Assembly (NCBI RefSeq): GCF_900312675.1
Contig: NZ_OMPC01000009.1
Span: 682,001-746,000, forward strand
Direction of reading: 5' to 3'
DNA length: 64,000 nt
DNA from: Aliivibrio sp. EL58
GTDB taxonomy: Bacteria; Pseudomonadota; Gammaproteobacteria; Enterobacterales; Vibrionaceae
Notes under the pieces: generated by a model
The model's database searches: none
Told to the model about the DNA's origin: nothing
What the model saw: the letters and a program-made list of their open reading frames with translations, nothing else
In this document: one piece after another, positions 44,860 to 54,216 of the stretch
How positions within the stretch are numbered: position 1 is the first letter of the stretch
Layout: each line of letters opens with the position of its first letter
Program-made: the position numbers and the translations under genes

Positions 44860-45906
44860 TCAATATCCTTTCTTTAATCGCTTAGATACACTCTGAGTAT
44901 GGTTAATTAGCTTACCCAGAGCCTTATCTTGAGAGCGTTTCTCTGCTAGTGTTGCTCCGTTTTGGGCTTGTTCTCTAAGTAATTTTTGAAAGCTATGCAA
45001 ACGTCTTTCTGCCAAGTCTCCATTTTTAATTGCCCGTTGAACGGCGCAACCAGGCTCATTACCGTGTGAGCAATCTGAAAAACGACATTGCTCAGCAAGC
45101 TCTGCGATCTCAGAAAATGTTTCGCTGATACCATGTTCACTGCTGCCAAGTTGTAGCTCTCGCATCCCTGGGGTATCCATTAAAACACCACCACTTGGCA
45201 ATATTTTTAGGGCTCGATGCGTTGTGGTGTGACGTCCTTTACTATCATCTTCACGAATCCCTCCCGTTTGTTGAGACTCAAAACCCAGTAAGCCATTGAC
45301 TAGGGTTGATTTACCTACGCCCGATGAGCCCAAAAATGCAATCGTTTTGCCATTACGACAGTGTATTCCAAGCTGTTGAATACTTTGACTATCGAGCGCA
45401 TTAAGCGTGTAAACCTCTAGCATTGGATCCAATTTCTGCACTTGATCTCGCTTATCGTCGGCATCTTCACATAGGTCGGCCTTAGTTAAAATAATCACAG
45501 GCTCAACCATCGCCTCTCGTGCCAAAGTAAGATAACGCTCAATTCTACTCAGACTAAAATCATTATTTAGGGAAGAGACAATCATGACACTATCAATATT
45601 CGATGCGATCAACTGAGTCGTTACCTTAGAGCCCGGCGCTTTACGCTCAAATAGGGATTGACGCTCTAGACTTCTATGCACTCTGAGCTGCTCATCAAAT
45701 AACAACCAATCACCAACACATATTTTTTCGTCATTTACCATAAAAGTGAGACTTTGTTGTCCTTGTTCCGACATCACTACGATACGATCACGATGCTGTT
45801 CAATCACGCGACCTATATTAAAATCAGTTAGGTCTTCTAAGCTCAATTGTTGTTGGAAAAAAGGTTTCCAACCAAGTTGTTGAAGTGTTGAAATTTGGCT
45901 GCTCAT
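44860..45906 (-). CDS. rsgA: RsgA-type circularly permuted GTPase
   Basis: A 348-residue GTPase with the permuted motif order: G4 TKAD (141-144), G1 GSSGVGKS (193-200), G3 DTPG (244-247). An N-terminal OB-fold domain (about 30-95) precedes these. The C-terminal zinc site is Cys274, Cys279, His281, Cys287. RsgA tests and releases the 30S subunit late in maturation. The canonical vibrio rsgA usually lies near orn and psd, so this stand-alone copy may be a second paralogue (RsgA2); that cannot be decided from the window. Confidence 0.87.
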   Translation of the reverse strand: MSSQISTLQQLGWKPFFQQQLSLEDLTDFNIGRVIEQHRDRIVVMSEQGQQSLTFMVNDEKICVGDWLLFDEQLRVHRSLERQSLFERKAPGSKVTTQLIASNIDSVMIVSSLNNDFSLSRIERYLTLAREAMVEPVIILTKADLCEDADDKRDQVQKLDPMLEVYTLNALDSQSIQQLGIHCRNGKTIAFLGSSGVGKSTLVNGLLGFESQQTGGIREDDSKGRHTTTHRALKILPSGGVLMDTPGMRELQLGSSEHGISETFSEIAELAEQCRFSDCSHGNEPGCAVQRAIKNGDLAERRLHSFQKLLREQAQNGATLAEKRSQDKALGKLINHTQSVSKRLKKGY

Positions 45907-46362
45907 TGGCTGTGGCTCTCATATCTAAGTAGTTGTACTCATCATAGAGAAACCTTATCAGCAAAGATTGAACAAAAGCGACAGTTTATAAGTAACTTAA
46001 CCAATATCTAACTACCTCACTCCCGATAGCAAAAGCCTTATACACCAAGTACTCACTCTTTATACGCGTTAAAAAAATAATCCACATAGATTAGAAAACT
46101 TAATGCTTTTTGTTACACATAGATACAATGCACTCACAATGCCGAAATTAAAACCTAACCCTTCAGCAACTTAGATAACCTAACAGATACTTAATTGAAC
46201 TATTAAATCAAATATTACTAATGGTTAATTATTAGAGCATTTAATCTAATGCGACATGAATCACAGAGAGTAAATTACAAAACAAACAAATATCACGTTT
46301 TAAATTATTAAATTAGTTTTTAATGCCTGCACAACAATGAATAGCCAGGTGAAATAACTAAC
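45907..46362. other. Divergent intergenic region rsgA / dtpA
   Basis: 456 AT-rich bases with the promoters of both genes. A CRP-like box lies at 46250-46265. No open frame with a ribosome-binding site was found. Confidence 0.4.
46250..46265. promoter_or_regulatory. CRP-like box upstream of dtpA
   Basis: TGCGA-CATGAA-TCACA matches TGTGA-N6-TCACA at 9 of 10 fixed positions, centred about 105 bases before the dtpA start. Carbon control of peptide uptake would be reasonable. Confidence 0.45.
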
Positions 46363-47850
46363 ATGGATAATAAAACAAGTATATTAAACCAACCAAAACC
46401 ATTTAAGATGATATTTTTCATTGAATTATGGGAGCGATTTGGTTACTACGGACTTCAAGGGATCCTCGCCGTCTACTTTGTAGATAAGCTTGGCTTTAGC
46501 ATGCAAGACTCTTTCGTTACCTTTGGTGCATTTGCTGCCTTAGTTTATGGCCTTGTCTCTGTCGGTGGCTACGTCGGAGATTATGTTCTAGGTACTAAGC
46601 GCACCATGGTTTTTGGTGCTATCGTTCTTGCATTAGGTTATTTCTTAATGGGCTTCTCCATTCTGAATCCTAACTTTATCTATTTAGCGCTTGGGGCTAT
46701 CGCTGTTGGTAATGGCTTATTTAAAGCAAACCCATCAAGCCTATTAGCTAAGTGTTATGAAAAAGGCGATTCTCGCTTAGATGGCGCATTTACCCTTTAT
46801 TATATGTCAATCAACATTGGCTCTTTAGTTTCGCTTTCTCTAAGCCCTGTTATTGCGAATAATTATGGCTATGAATATGCCTTTCTAATCTGTGGTCTAG
46901 GTCTTGTTGCCAGTTTATTTAGCTACTTTGCATTACGTAGCACAGTACAAGGCATTGGCTCTGAACCTGATACCCTGCCGCTAAATAAAACCAAAGCCTT
47001 AATCGTTTTGATCGGCACTGTTGCATCGACTTTAGTGTGTGCATGGTTGCTGCAAAATATTATGATGGCAAACCTAGCACTAGGTGTCATTGGTGTTGGT
47101 GTGGTTGGCTTCTTTTTAAAAGAAACCTTTAAAGAGACAGGCGAACAACGTAACAAAATGATTGTGGCTTTCATTCTTATGCTACAAGCGATTATTTTCT
47201 ACGTGCTATACGCACAAATGCCAACGTCATTAAACTTCTTTGCGATTAATAACGTTCACACTGAATTGTTCGGTATTGATATTAACCCTGTTAGCTTACA
47301 AGCGTTAAATCCATTCTGGGTCGTATTCTGTAGCCCTATCTTGGCTTACTTATACACTTACTACGGTAACCAAAATAAAGACTTATCTATGCCAGGTAAA
47401 TTTACTGTTGGTATGTTTATGTGTGCCTTTGGTTTCTTATCTGTTGCTGCCGCTGGTAATTGGTTTGCTGACCAAGCCGGTATGGTTTCGGTTTGGTGGA
47501 TGGTTCTGGTTTACTTATTCCAAAGCTTAGGTGAGTTGATGATCAGTGGTCTTGGCCTTGCAATGGTAGCGAGCTTAGTTCCGCAACGTTTAATGGGTTT
47601 CACTATGGGTGCATGGTTCTTAACTCAAGCGGCTTCGTTCATCATTGGTGGTTACATTGCTACATTCAGTGCGACTCCTGAGCACCTTACTGATCCTCTA
47701 GATACCCTACCTGTCTATACTGAGCTGTTCCAAAATATCGGTTTTGTGACTCTGGCGGTTGCTATCGTAATGGCGATTACAGCACCAAAACTTAATCGTA
47801 TGATGACAAGTTCACAGCCTGAAGAAATTGAACTGGTCGAGCAGCATTAA
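46363..47850 (+). CDS. dtpA: Proton-dependent di/tripeptide transporter DtpA-like (POT family)
   Basis: A 495-residue, 14-TM protein of the POT/PTR family. The proton-coupling motif ExxERFxYY appears as [10 protein letters not shown] (residues about 21-30), and the second family signature is in [21 protein letters not shown] and [13 protein letters not shown]. Bacterial members import di- and tripeptides with protons. It is convergent with the AbiE pair and lies beyond it next to a cytoplasmic prolyl oligopeptidase, which could process proline peptides once imported. A CRP-like box lies upstream. Confidence 0.92.
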   Translation: MDNKTSILNQPKPFKMIFFIELWERFGYYGLQGILAVYFVDKLGFSMQDSFVTFGAFAALVYGLVSVGGYVGDYVLGTKRTMVFGAIVLALGYFLMGFSILNPNFIYLALGAIAVGNGLFKANPSSLLAKCYEKGDSRLDGAFTLYYMSINIGSLVSLSLSPVIANNYGYEYAFLICGLGLVASLFSYFALRSTVQGIGSEPDTLPLNKTKALIVLIGTVASTLVCAWLLQNIMMANLALGVIGVGVVGFFLKETFKETGEQRNKMIVAFILMLQAIIFYVLYAQMPTSLNFFAINNVHTELFGIDINPVSLQALNPFWVVFCSPILAYLYTYYGNQNKDLSMPGKFTVGMFMCAFGFLSVAAAGNWFADQAGMVSVWWMVLVYLFQSLGELMISGLGLAMVASLVPQRLMGFTMGAWFLTQAASFIIGGYIATFSATPEHLTDPLDTLPVYTELFQNIGFVTLAVAIVMAITAPKLNRMMTSSQPEEIELVEQH

Positions 47851-47906
47851 TTAGTATTCGGTCAATGACTTAATAGATAAGTTATTTAATAGAAAAGTTA
47901 CTTAAT

Positions 47907-47945
47907 AAAAAAGCAGAATGAAGCGTGATGCCCATTCTGCTTTTT
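47907..47945. terminator. Bidirectional terminator, dtpA / AbiE toxin gene
   Basis: Stem AAAAAGCAGAATG / CATTCTGCTTTTT with a 12-base loop. It closely resembles the terminator at 49516-49553 on the other side of the toxin-antitoxin pair. Confidence 0.9.
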
Positions 47946-47956
47946 ACTGTTGAGAG

Positions 47957-48898
47957 TTAAGCGAGAAGCTGCTCTGAAATACCTTTAAACGAAGTAAAAC
48001 AAGTATCAAAATCATATGGCTCAGCGCTGTATACCATTGGAGCTACAAAAGCGTCAAAACGATTACGAAATTCCACGTTAGTTTCTAGTTCAACTAATCC
48101 CAGCATTAATTCATTTTTTGGATCGTCGACAAATTCTTGATGTTGATTTCCATATCGTCTCTTATCTTCTTCCAAAACGACATTAAACATCGGTTTTAAT
48201 ACGTCCATATCAATTTCATGTTCTACGCTAATGCAGTGAACATCGTAGATATGTCGAACTAACGTCTCATCATCCTTACGCTTTGGATCCCGCTTGACTG
48301 ACATTGTGCGACGTAACATCGAAAGCACTTTTTCAACTAACGTCGAATCAATAGAAATACACGATATTGCGTTTACTTCAGCAGGTTGTTTATAGCTCTG
48401 TGCTACTAATGATGAGATCGAGCGATTTTCGACTTCTTGAATCTCAATGGTCTCGATAAATTCTAACTTGATATAAGGTCGTAGACACGGTGCTTGATGA
48501 TATTGTTGCGGATATTCTATTTCTATTTCAACATAGCGATAATTATCACTTACCGATTTATCACTGTAATTTAGGTAAGGGTGTTCAACTAACTTAGCTA
48601 TGATATATTCGACTAATACCTTACGAGCTTTCCTCTTAGCCCCATTACCCTTATCTAGAAATTCTTGGGTTGGGATCAATTTTATATCGACGTCTTCCGA
48701 CATTCTTAATATCTTAATGTTGGACTTGGCTAAAGCTGTTCCACCTGAAAAGACAAGTTGATGATGTTCGCTTGCCACATTTTCCAACATTGCTAGCAGT
48801 GATACTACCCAATAGTCTTTTTCCGTGATCGACGGATTACCTAATTCAAGCGCATCAGAAACTTCAAGAAACTGTTTCTTAAGTTTTGGTATGCTCAT
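47957..48898 (-). CDS. AbiEii-type nucleotidyltransferase toxin
   Basis: A 313-residue protein of the AbiEii/AbiGii family. The nucleotidyltransferase site is visible: SGGTALAKSN (51-60) followed by SEDVDIKL (67-74, with Glu68, Asp69, Asp71), matching the G-S/T then DxD-like pattern of DNA-polymerase-beta-type NTases. In type IV AbiE systems the toxin causes reversible growth arrest and phage abortive infection; related MenT toxins modify tRNA. The ATG overlaps the stop of the upstream antitoxin-like gene by 4 bases (48895-48898). Full length and apparently intact. Confidence 0.87.
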   Translation of the reverse strand: MSIPKLKKQFLEVSDALELGNPSITEKDYWVVSLLAMLENVASEHHQLVFSGGTALAKSNIKILRMSEDVDIKLIPTQEFLDKGNGAKRKARKVLVEYIIAKLVEHPYLNYSDKSVSDNYRYVEIEIEYPQQYHQAPCLRPYIKLEFIETIEIQEVENRSISSLVAQSYKQPAEVNAISCISIDSTLVEKVLSMLRRTMSVKRDPKRKDDETLVRHIYDVHCISVEHEIDMDVLKPMFNVVLEEDKRRYGNQHQEFVDDPKNELMLGLVELETNVEFRNRFDAFVAPMVYSAEPYDFDTCFTSFKGISEQLLA

Positions 48899-49299
48899 TG
48901 TCGGTTACTCAATACTCTATTACCAACCTTAAGGCTACGGTTGAACAGCTTAGGATCCCACTTGTATTTGATTGACGCTGGTATTTGGGTTGACTGTCCA
49001 TTAATGCTCTTCAAAGACATAGCATCCATCTCAAAGTCTACACCGCGCAATCTTAGTATCTCGCGCATAATTGCGTCAGTACCACCAGGATTCGTTGGCA
49101 TCGGTTTATTAGTTAGGCTGTTGATTGTTGACTTGGTGTATAAGCCATAGCCGATTTTCATCAGCACACCTTTATCTACAAGCTGTTTCAAGACACGACC
49201 AACTTGGTCATAGCTTGCATCGTTGTAAAAATCTTTACGTTCGAACACATAGCGACGAGAACGCTTTATTTTTTGATAAATACGGTCAGCTGCTGTCAT
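48895..49299 (-). CDS. AbiEi-like antitoxin (DUF6088 type)
   Basis: A 134-residue basic protein with an N-terminal winged-helix (RIYQKIKRSRRYVFERKDF, VGRVLKQLVDKGVLMKIGYG) and a C-terminal region typical of AbiEi-like antitoxins. It should repress its own promoter and counter the toxin without contacting it. A very strong SD (AGGAGGGTG, complement of 49304-49312) lies just before the ATG. A TATACT -10-like element falls inside the palindrome AGTATACT at 49330-49337. Coupled to the toxin by an ATGA overlap. Confidence 0.83.
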   Translation of the reverse strand: MTAADRIYQKIKRSRRYVFERKDFYNDASYDQVGRVLKQLVDKGVLMKIGYGLYTKSTINSLTNKPMPTNPGGTDAIMREILRLRGVDFEMDAMSLKSINGQSTQIPASIKYKWDPKLFNRSLKVGNRVLSNRQ

Positions 49300-49603
49300 G
49301 ATTCACCCTCCTACATAATGCTTGAATTTAGTATACTTGAAGATCACTATTATTTAAAATTCTTACGGCATAACATCAAACAAAAATACGACATAGATGA
49401 AGAGATAAACAGACACATCTAACTGTTTTAATTGAAATAAAAATAAATTAAATTATCTTCACTTACTAATTTATTTTTTATCGACCTAACTCTCAATGAC
49501 ATTAATTTGCGAGATAAAAAAGCAGAATAAATTTAGCCCTCATTCTACTTTTTATTACTACATTTGTTTGTTGTGCTCTAACTATTGGTGTATCAAACTC
49601 AAA
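49300..49603. other. Intergenic region upstream of the AbiE pair
   Basis: 304 bases. It holds the antitoxin SD (49304-49312), a likely promoter with palindrome AGTATACT (49330-49337), and the terminator of the prolyl oligopeptidase gene (49516-49553). Nothing else seen. Confidence 0.5.
49516..49553 (-). terminator. Terminator of the prolyl oligopeptidase gene
   Basis: Stem AAAAAGCAGAAT / ATTCTACTTTTT (one G-U pair) with six T on the minus strand. It is a near copy of the terminator at 47907-47945. Confidence 0.82.
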
Positions 49604-51640
49604 TCACTTAAACGGATCCACCTTCATATTGCTTAGCGTAAAGGCATACACATCTGCCATTAAATCCATTGATTTTGAAATTGGCATACCAGCACCATGA
49701 CCTGCGTTTACATCAATACGAATTAATACAGGATTGTCACCGGATTGCTTGGCTTGTAGCTCGGCAATGAACTTATAAGAATGTGCAGGAACGACGCGGT
49801 CATCATGATCAGCAGTGGTCACCAAGGTCGCAGGGTATTCAACCCCCTCTTTCACGTTATGCACTGGCGAGTAATTTAGTAAATACTCAAACATCTCTTC
49901 ACTTTGTTCTGATGTGCCAAAGTCGTACGCCCAGCCCTCACCAGAGGTAAAAGTGTGGTAACGAAGCATATCCAAAACGCCTACCGCAGGCAGAGCAACT
50001 TTAAATAACTCAGGTCGTTGAGTCATACATGCACCAACCAATAACCCCCCATTTGAGCCACCACGAATTGCCAAATGTGATGAGTCAGTGTAACCCGTGT
50101 CGATTAAGTATTCCGCGGCTGAAATAAAATCATCAAATACATTTTGTTTTTTCTGCTGTGTTCCTGCATTGTGCCATTCTTTTCCATACTCACCGCCACC
50201 GCGAATATTGGGAATAGCATAAACACCACCTAACTCCAACCAACTTGCCATTACGCCACTAAAGCTTGGTGTTAGACTGACGTTAAAGCCCCCGTAGCCA
50301 TAAAGAATAGTGGGATTTTTTCCATTAAGCTCAAGTCCTTTACGGTAAGAGATGATCATTGGAACTTGAGTGCCATCTTTTGAGGTATAGAACACTTGTT
50401 TCGACTCGAACTTCTCAGAATCAAAAGGCGATGCAGAGGCCAAATACAACTCGGTATGACCTGTTTTGACATCAAATTGGTAAATCGTTGGTGGGGTGAC
50501 GTAGTTGGTAAAGGTGAAAAATAGATCCGTTTGATCTTTCTTACCCGATAATCCCGTCACTTGCCCTTCTCCCGGTAACTCGATATCACGCAGTAAGTTA
50601 CCTGAAAAATCATATTGTTTAATTTTGCTTAAAACATCCACCATGTAATGCGCAAATAAGGTGCCACCACCAACGCTGATTTCAAGAGGCTGTGGTTGCT
50701 CTGGGATAACGTCCATCCAATCACAGGTGACTGCGTTATAAGAAACGATCTTACCGTTTGGTGCATTTAGGTTGGTGTACATTAATAGACGAGTGTCTTC
50801 ATTCTCAATAACATAAGTATCTGAATCAGTATGATCTAATACGGTAATTCGAGTTGGGTTCTCACAACTTAAACGCTCAAGATAAAGCTTATTACCAGAG
50901 GTCGATGTCGCGGCTGATATAACCAAGTACGCATCATCTTCAGTTGTATAGCCACTGACATAACGATGCTTCTCTTCTTCTGTGGCACCAAACACCACAA
51001 CATCGTCTGCTTGCAGTTTACCTATCTCATGAAAATAGAGTTTATGCTGCTCGGTTCTTGCTGATAGTTCACTGCCTGTTGGCTTGTCATAACTTGAATA
51101 GTAAAAGCCTTTTGAACCTAACCATGAGATGTCGGTAAATTTCGCATCAATAATAGGTGCTTCGATCTGCTCTTTGGTTTCTGTATTTAATACGAAGATT
51201 TTGCGCCAATCACTGCCCGCTTCTGAAATTGAATAAGCCACTAATGATGTATCTTTAGAAAAGCTAACCGCACCTAACGAAGTGGTTCCCTCTTCACTGA
51301 AGGTATTTGGATCAAGAAAAACGTCAATTTCTCCGCCCTCTTTTGAGCGATACAACACACTTTGATTTTGTAAGCCGTCATTTTGATAGAAGTAAGTGTA
51401 ATCACCACGCTTGAATGGCTGTGAGGTTTTTTGGTAATCCTGACCTTTTGCAATTAAAGCGCGAATATCATCACGAAAATCGACATGAGAAAGATAATCA
51501 AAGGTGACGTCATTTTGTTTATTTACCCACGCTTCTGTTTCTTCGCTTCTGTCGTCTTCTAACCAACGATATGGATCTGCAATGGTATGAGAAAAGTAGT
51601 GGTCAAGTGTTGAGTCTTGTTTTGTGAAAGGATAGATCAT
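49604..51640 (-). CDS. Prolyl oligopeptidase (S9A)
   Basis: A 678-residue serine peptidase. The N-terminal seven-blade propeller (about 70-400) is followed by an alpha/beta-hydrolase domain. Catalytic triad: Ser529 in GGSNGG, Asp613 in ADHDDRV, and His648 in NAGHGAG. YGYGGFNVSLTPSF marks the oxyanion region. No signal peptide, so it cleaves short proline-containing peptides in the cytoplasm. Length is typical (about 680-710). It lies next to the dtpA/AbiE region and fits the breakdown of imported peptides; protease inhibitors of the Z-Pro-prolinal type act on this family. Confidence 0.93.
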   Translation of the reverse strand: MIYPFTKQDSTLDHYFSHTIADPYRWLEDDRSEETEAWVNKQNDVTFDYLSHVDFRDDIRALIAKGQDYQKTSQPFKRGDYTYFYQNDGLQNQSVLYRSKEGGEIDVFLDPNTFSEEGTTSLGAVSFSKDTSLVAYSISEAGSDWRKIFVLNTETKEQIEAPIIDAKFTDISWLGSKGFYYSSYDKPTGSELSARTEQHKLYFHEIGKLQADDVVVFGATEEEKHRYVSGYTTEDDAYLVISAATSTSGNKLYLERLSCENPTRITVLDHTDSDTYVIENEDTRLLMYTNLNAPNGKIVSYNAVTCDWMDVIPEQPQPLEISVGGGTLFAHYMVDVLSKIKQYDFSGNLLRDIELPGEGQVTGLSGKKDQTDLFFTFTNYVTPPTIYQFDVKTGHTELYLASASPFDSEKFESKQVFYTSKDGTQVPMIISYRKGLELNGKNPTILYGYGGFNVSLTPSFSGVMASWLELGGVYAIPNIRGGGEYGKEWHNAGTQQKKQNVFDDFISAAEYLIDTGYTDSSHLAIRGGSNGGLLVGACMTQRPELFKVALPAVGVLDMLRYHTFTSGEGWAYDFGTSEQSEEMFEYLLNYSPVHNVKEGVEYPATLVTTADHDDRVVPAHSYKFIAELQAKQSGDNPVLIRIDVNAGHGAGMPISKSMDLMADVYAFTLSNMKVDPFK

Positions 51641-52089
51641 GATACATCCTATTTATAATTAATTGTCTGTTCGTAGAATACGCTCATTAAAAATAGGAAT
51701 GCAACTGTTTGATGATTTAAGCCTAGTTATTGATACGACGCGCGCTACGGCTCTGTCTATGATGATGTATTTAAGGCTTTTGAACACTTTAGAATGTTTA
51801 TTAATCAGCTTATTTTGGGGATAAATATTTTATGATACATGTGTCACACTTTTTATAAAATAAAGAAGTAAGTTTGTCGACAGATTGAAGAATTAGCACT
51901 ATTTTATCTCGAATCCACATCAATCGTGATTTGGACAATTTTCGAGCGCTGTATTACTCACAAAAAACCGTCCGCATACACTATTTATACTCTATTAATT
52001 TTAAGTTAAACCCGTCTGATCCCCTCAGTACGGGGAGTTGTTGGTGCGCGAACTTAACATTGACTCTGTTTTTATTACGGACAATAAAA
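51641..52089. other. Divergent intergenic region, prolyl oligopeptidase / second BCCT gene
   Basis: 449 bases with both promoters. It includes a short G/C hairpin (CCCC-N7-GGGG at about 52020-52035) in the BCCT leader and a weak CRP-like sequence near 51834. An open frame continues upstream of the BCCT start but has no SD and no family match. Confidence 0.4.
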
Positions 52090-54042
52090 ATGAAAAAACA
52101 CTTCGAGCTTATCGATAAACCCACTTTTTTCGGCGCAATATTATTGCTTTGTGCTGTTGTAATTCCTTTACTAGTATTTCCAGAAGAAGGGGCTGCGTGG
52201 ATTGCTGTTGCTAAAACATTTATGACCGACAAACTAGGCTTTGCTTATTTAGGTCTAGGTTTGGCAGCATTTTTCTTCATGATCTACATCGTTTTTTCTG
52301 ATATCGGTCAGATCAAACTTGGTGACCCAGATGAAAAACCTGAATTTGCATTAGCGTCTTGGGCGGCAATGCTATTTTGTGGTGGCATCGGTGCAAGTAT
52401 TTTGTACTGGGGTACTATTGAATGGGCATACTACTACCAAAACCCACCGTTTCAACTAGAAGCTGGCAGTGAAGAAGCAATCCGTTGGGCTGCGACTTAT
52501 GGCCTGTTCCATTGGGGTCCAATTGCTTGGTGTATCTATATGATCCCTGCAATTCCAATCGCTTACTTCTTCTATGTGCGTAAACAACCTGTACTAAAAG
52601 TCTCTGCTGCACTGATGCCTGTTATTGGTGAAGCAAACAGTTTTGGTAAGTTAGGTAAAGTCATTGATGTACTGTTTATCTTTGGTTTATTAGGCGGCGC
52701 GGCTACAACCTTAGGCTTAGCAGCACCACTGATTAACGAAGGTATTAGCTACTTATTTGGTATTCCGGCATCAACTGGCAGCCAAATTGCTGTACTTATG
52801 GTTTGTACCGCTATCTTTGCTTACTCATCGTACATGGGCATGGACAAAGGCATTAAGATTTTAAGTAACATTAACTTCTGGGGTGCGTTAGGTTTATTGC
52901 TGTTTGTATTGGTTTGTGGTCCAACAATCTTTATGTTGGAAACAGGTCTAGATTCAATCGGTCGTATGCTGTCTAACTTCTTTGTAATGGCAACTTGGGC
53001 TGAACCTTTTGGTGGCATGGGTCCTTTTGAAGATACTCACTTCCCACAAGATTGGACTATTTTCTACTGGGCGTGGTGGCTAGTATTTGCACCAAGTATG
53101 GGTCTATTCGTAGCTCGTATTTCACGCGGTAGAACAATTAAGCAAATGGTATCTGGGGCGGTGTTCTTCGGCTCTCTAGGCTGTTCAATGTACTTCATCA
53201 TTCTAGGTAACTACGGTTTATCACTACAGTTATCGGGTGAGTTAGATGTGGTAGGAATTCTGAATTCCGAGGGCGCGACTCGTGCCATCTTCGCTACTTT
53301 AGAAACACTGCCATTTAGTACTTTCGTTATTGCTTTGTTTACCTTGTTATGTGTGATTTTCACCGCGACAACGTTTGACTCTATCTCCTATATTTTAGCG
53401 TCAGTAGTTCAAACTAACGTAACTGAAGATCCAATGCGTTGGAACCGTCTGTTCTGGGCTTTCACTCTATCATTTATGCCATCGGCGTTGATGTTTATGG
53501 GCGGCTTGGCAACATTACAAACAGCGGCAATTGTTGGTGGTTTACCACTATTGGTTATCGCAGTTATGTTAATGATCTCTGGTGTTAAAGCAGCAATGCT
53601 AGACTTATCACACCAAGATGATTACGTGGATCCTGTGATCAACATTTCTGATCTACCAGATGTTGATCCTTGGAGCAAAGAAGGCCAAGCATTGGCTCGC
53701 TTTGAGCAACTACGTGATAACGCAATTGAAGCAGCCGATCTTGAGCGTGAAGCGAACGATGCTATTTGGATGCTGAAAAAACAATTACGTAAAGAAGCAT
53801 TAGCACGTGGTGAATCAAGCGTTGATTTAGGCGATGCGCCTGATGAAATTATTGAACAACTTCGTCAGCTAACGGATGATTCAACCAAAGCGAAAGAAGC
53901 GAAATTAGCAGCGTCTGATCTTGCTCAAGAAGCGCGTGTTTCTTTTGATGCACTAATGCGTCAAAAGGTTGAAGACGAAACTTTGCAAGCGAATGAAGAT
54001 GTTAAATTGGCGATTAAAACAAGATTAAATACGCCAAGCTAA
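52090..54042 (+). CDS. BCCT-family transporter with long cytoplasmic C-terminal tail
   Basis: A 650-residue carrier. Residues 1-505 are 12 TM segments of the BCCT family with WTIFYWAWWLVFAPSMGLF and FVARISRGRTIKQM. The TM3 region reads CGGIGASILYWGTIEW, unlike the GMGIG of betaine carriers and more like CaiT-type antiporters or choline/carnitine relatives. The last 140 or so residues (about 507-650) are a charged, heptad-rich cytoplasmic domain (ARFEQLRDNAIEAADLEREA). Start at 52090 is chosen because GGA lies upstream and TM1 then has the normal N-terminal distance; the open frame begins at 51931 without support. Substrate is unknown. Confidence 0.88.
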   Translation: MKKHFELIDKPTFFGAILLLCAVVIPLLVFPEEGAAWIAVAKTFMTDKLGFAYLGLGLAAFFFMIYIVFSDIGQIKLGDPDEKPEFALASWAAMLFCGGIGASILYWGTIEWAYYYQNPPFQLEAGSEEAIRWAATYGLFHWGPIAWCIYMIPAIPIAYFFYVRKQPVLKVSAALMPVIGEANSFGKLGKVIDVLFIFGLLGGAATTLGLAAPLINEGISYLFGIPASTGSQIAVLMVCTAIFAYSSYMGMDKGIKILSNINFWGALGLLLFVLVCGPTIFMLETGLDSIGRMLSNFFVMATWAEPFGGMGPFEDTHFPQDWTIFYWAWWLVFAPSMGLFVARISRGRTIKQMVSGAVFFGSLGCSMYFIILGNYGLSLQLSGELDVVGILNSEGATRAIFATLETLPFSTFVIALFTLLCVIFTATTFDSISYILASVVQTNVTEDPMRWNRLFWAFTLSFMPSALMFMGGLATLQTAAIVGGLPLLVIAVMLMISGVKAAMLDLSHQDDYVDPVINISDLPDVDPWSKEGQALARFEQLRDNAIEAADLEREANDAIWMLKKQLRKEALARGESSVDLGDAPDEIIEQLRQLTDDSTKAKEAKLAASDLAQEARVSFDALMRQKVEDETLQANEDVKLAIKTRLNTPS

Positions 54043-54102
54043 TCTACCTTTGTGGTTAATGTCTGCACTGAATATGCAGGCATTAGTCCTAAAGCTAAAT
54101 AC

Positions 54103-54130
54103 AAAAAAACCGCTAAATTTAAAGCGGTTT
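54103..54130. terminator. Bidirectional terminator, BCCT / NAT
   Basis: Stem AAAAACCGCT / AGCGGTTTTT with T/A runs on both sides, between convergent genes. Confidence 0.9.
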
Positions 54131-54216
54131 TTTTTTGCTTATTCGATCTTATTTTTGCCGTTTTAAACCAAGGACATGATTAAAAAATAACGAGGTTATA
54201 ACGAATAAATAAAATG

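Noticed and set aside
51834-51849. Possible CRP box before the prolyl oligopeptidase gene
   Set aside because: Only the right half matches; the left half has two mismatches in five.
51905-51930. tRNA-like TCGAATCC string
   Set aside because: No acceptor or anticodon arms can be built around it.
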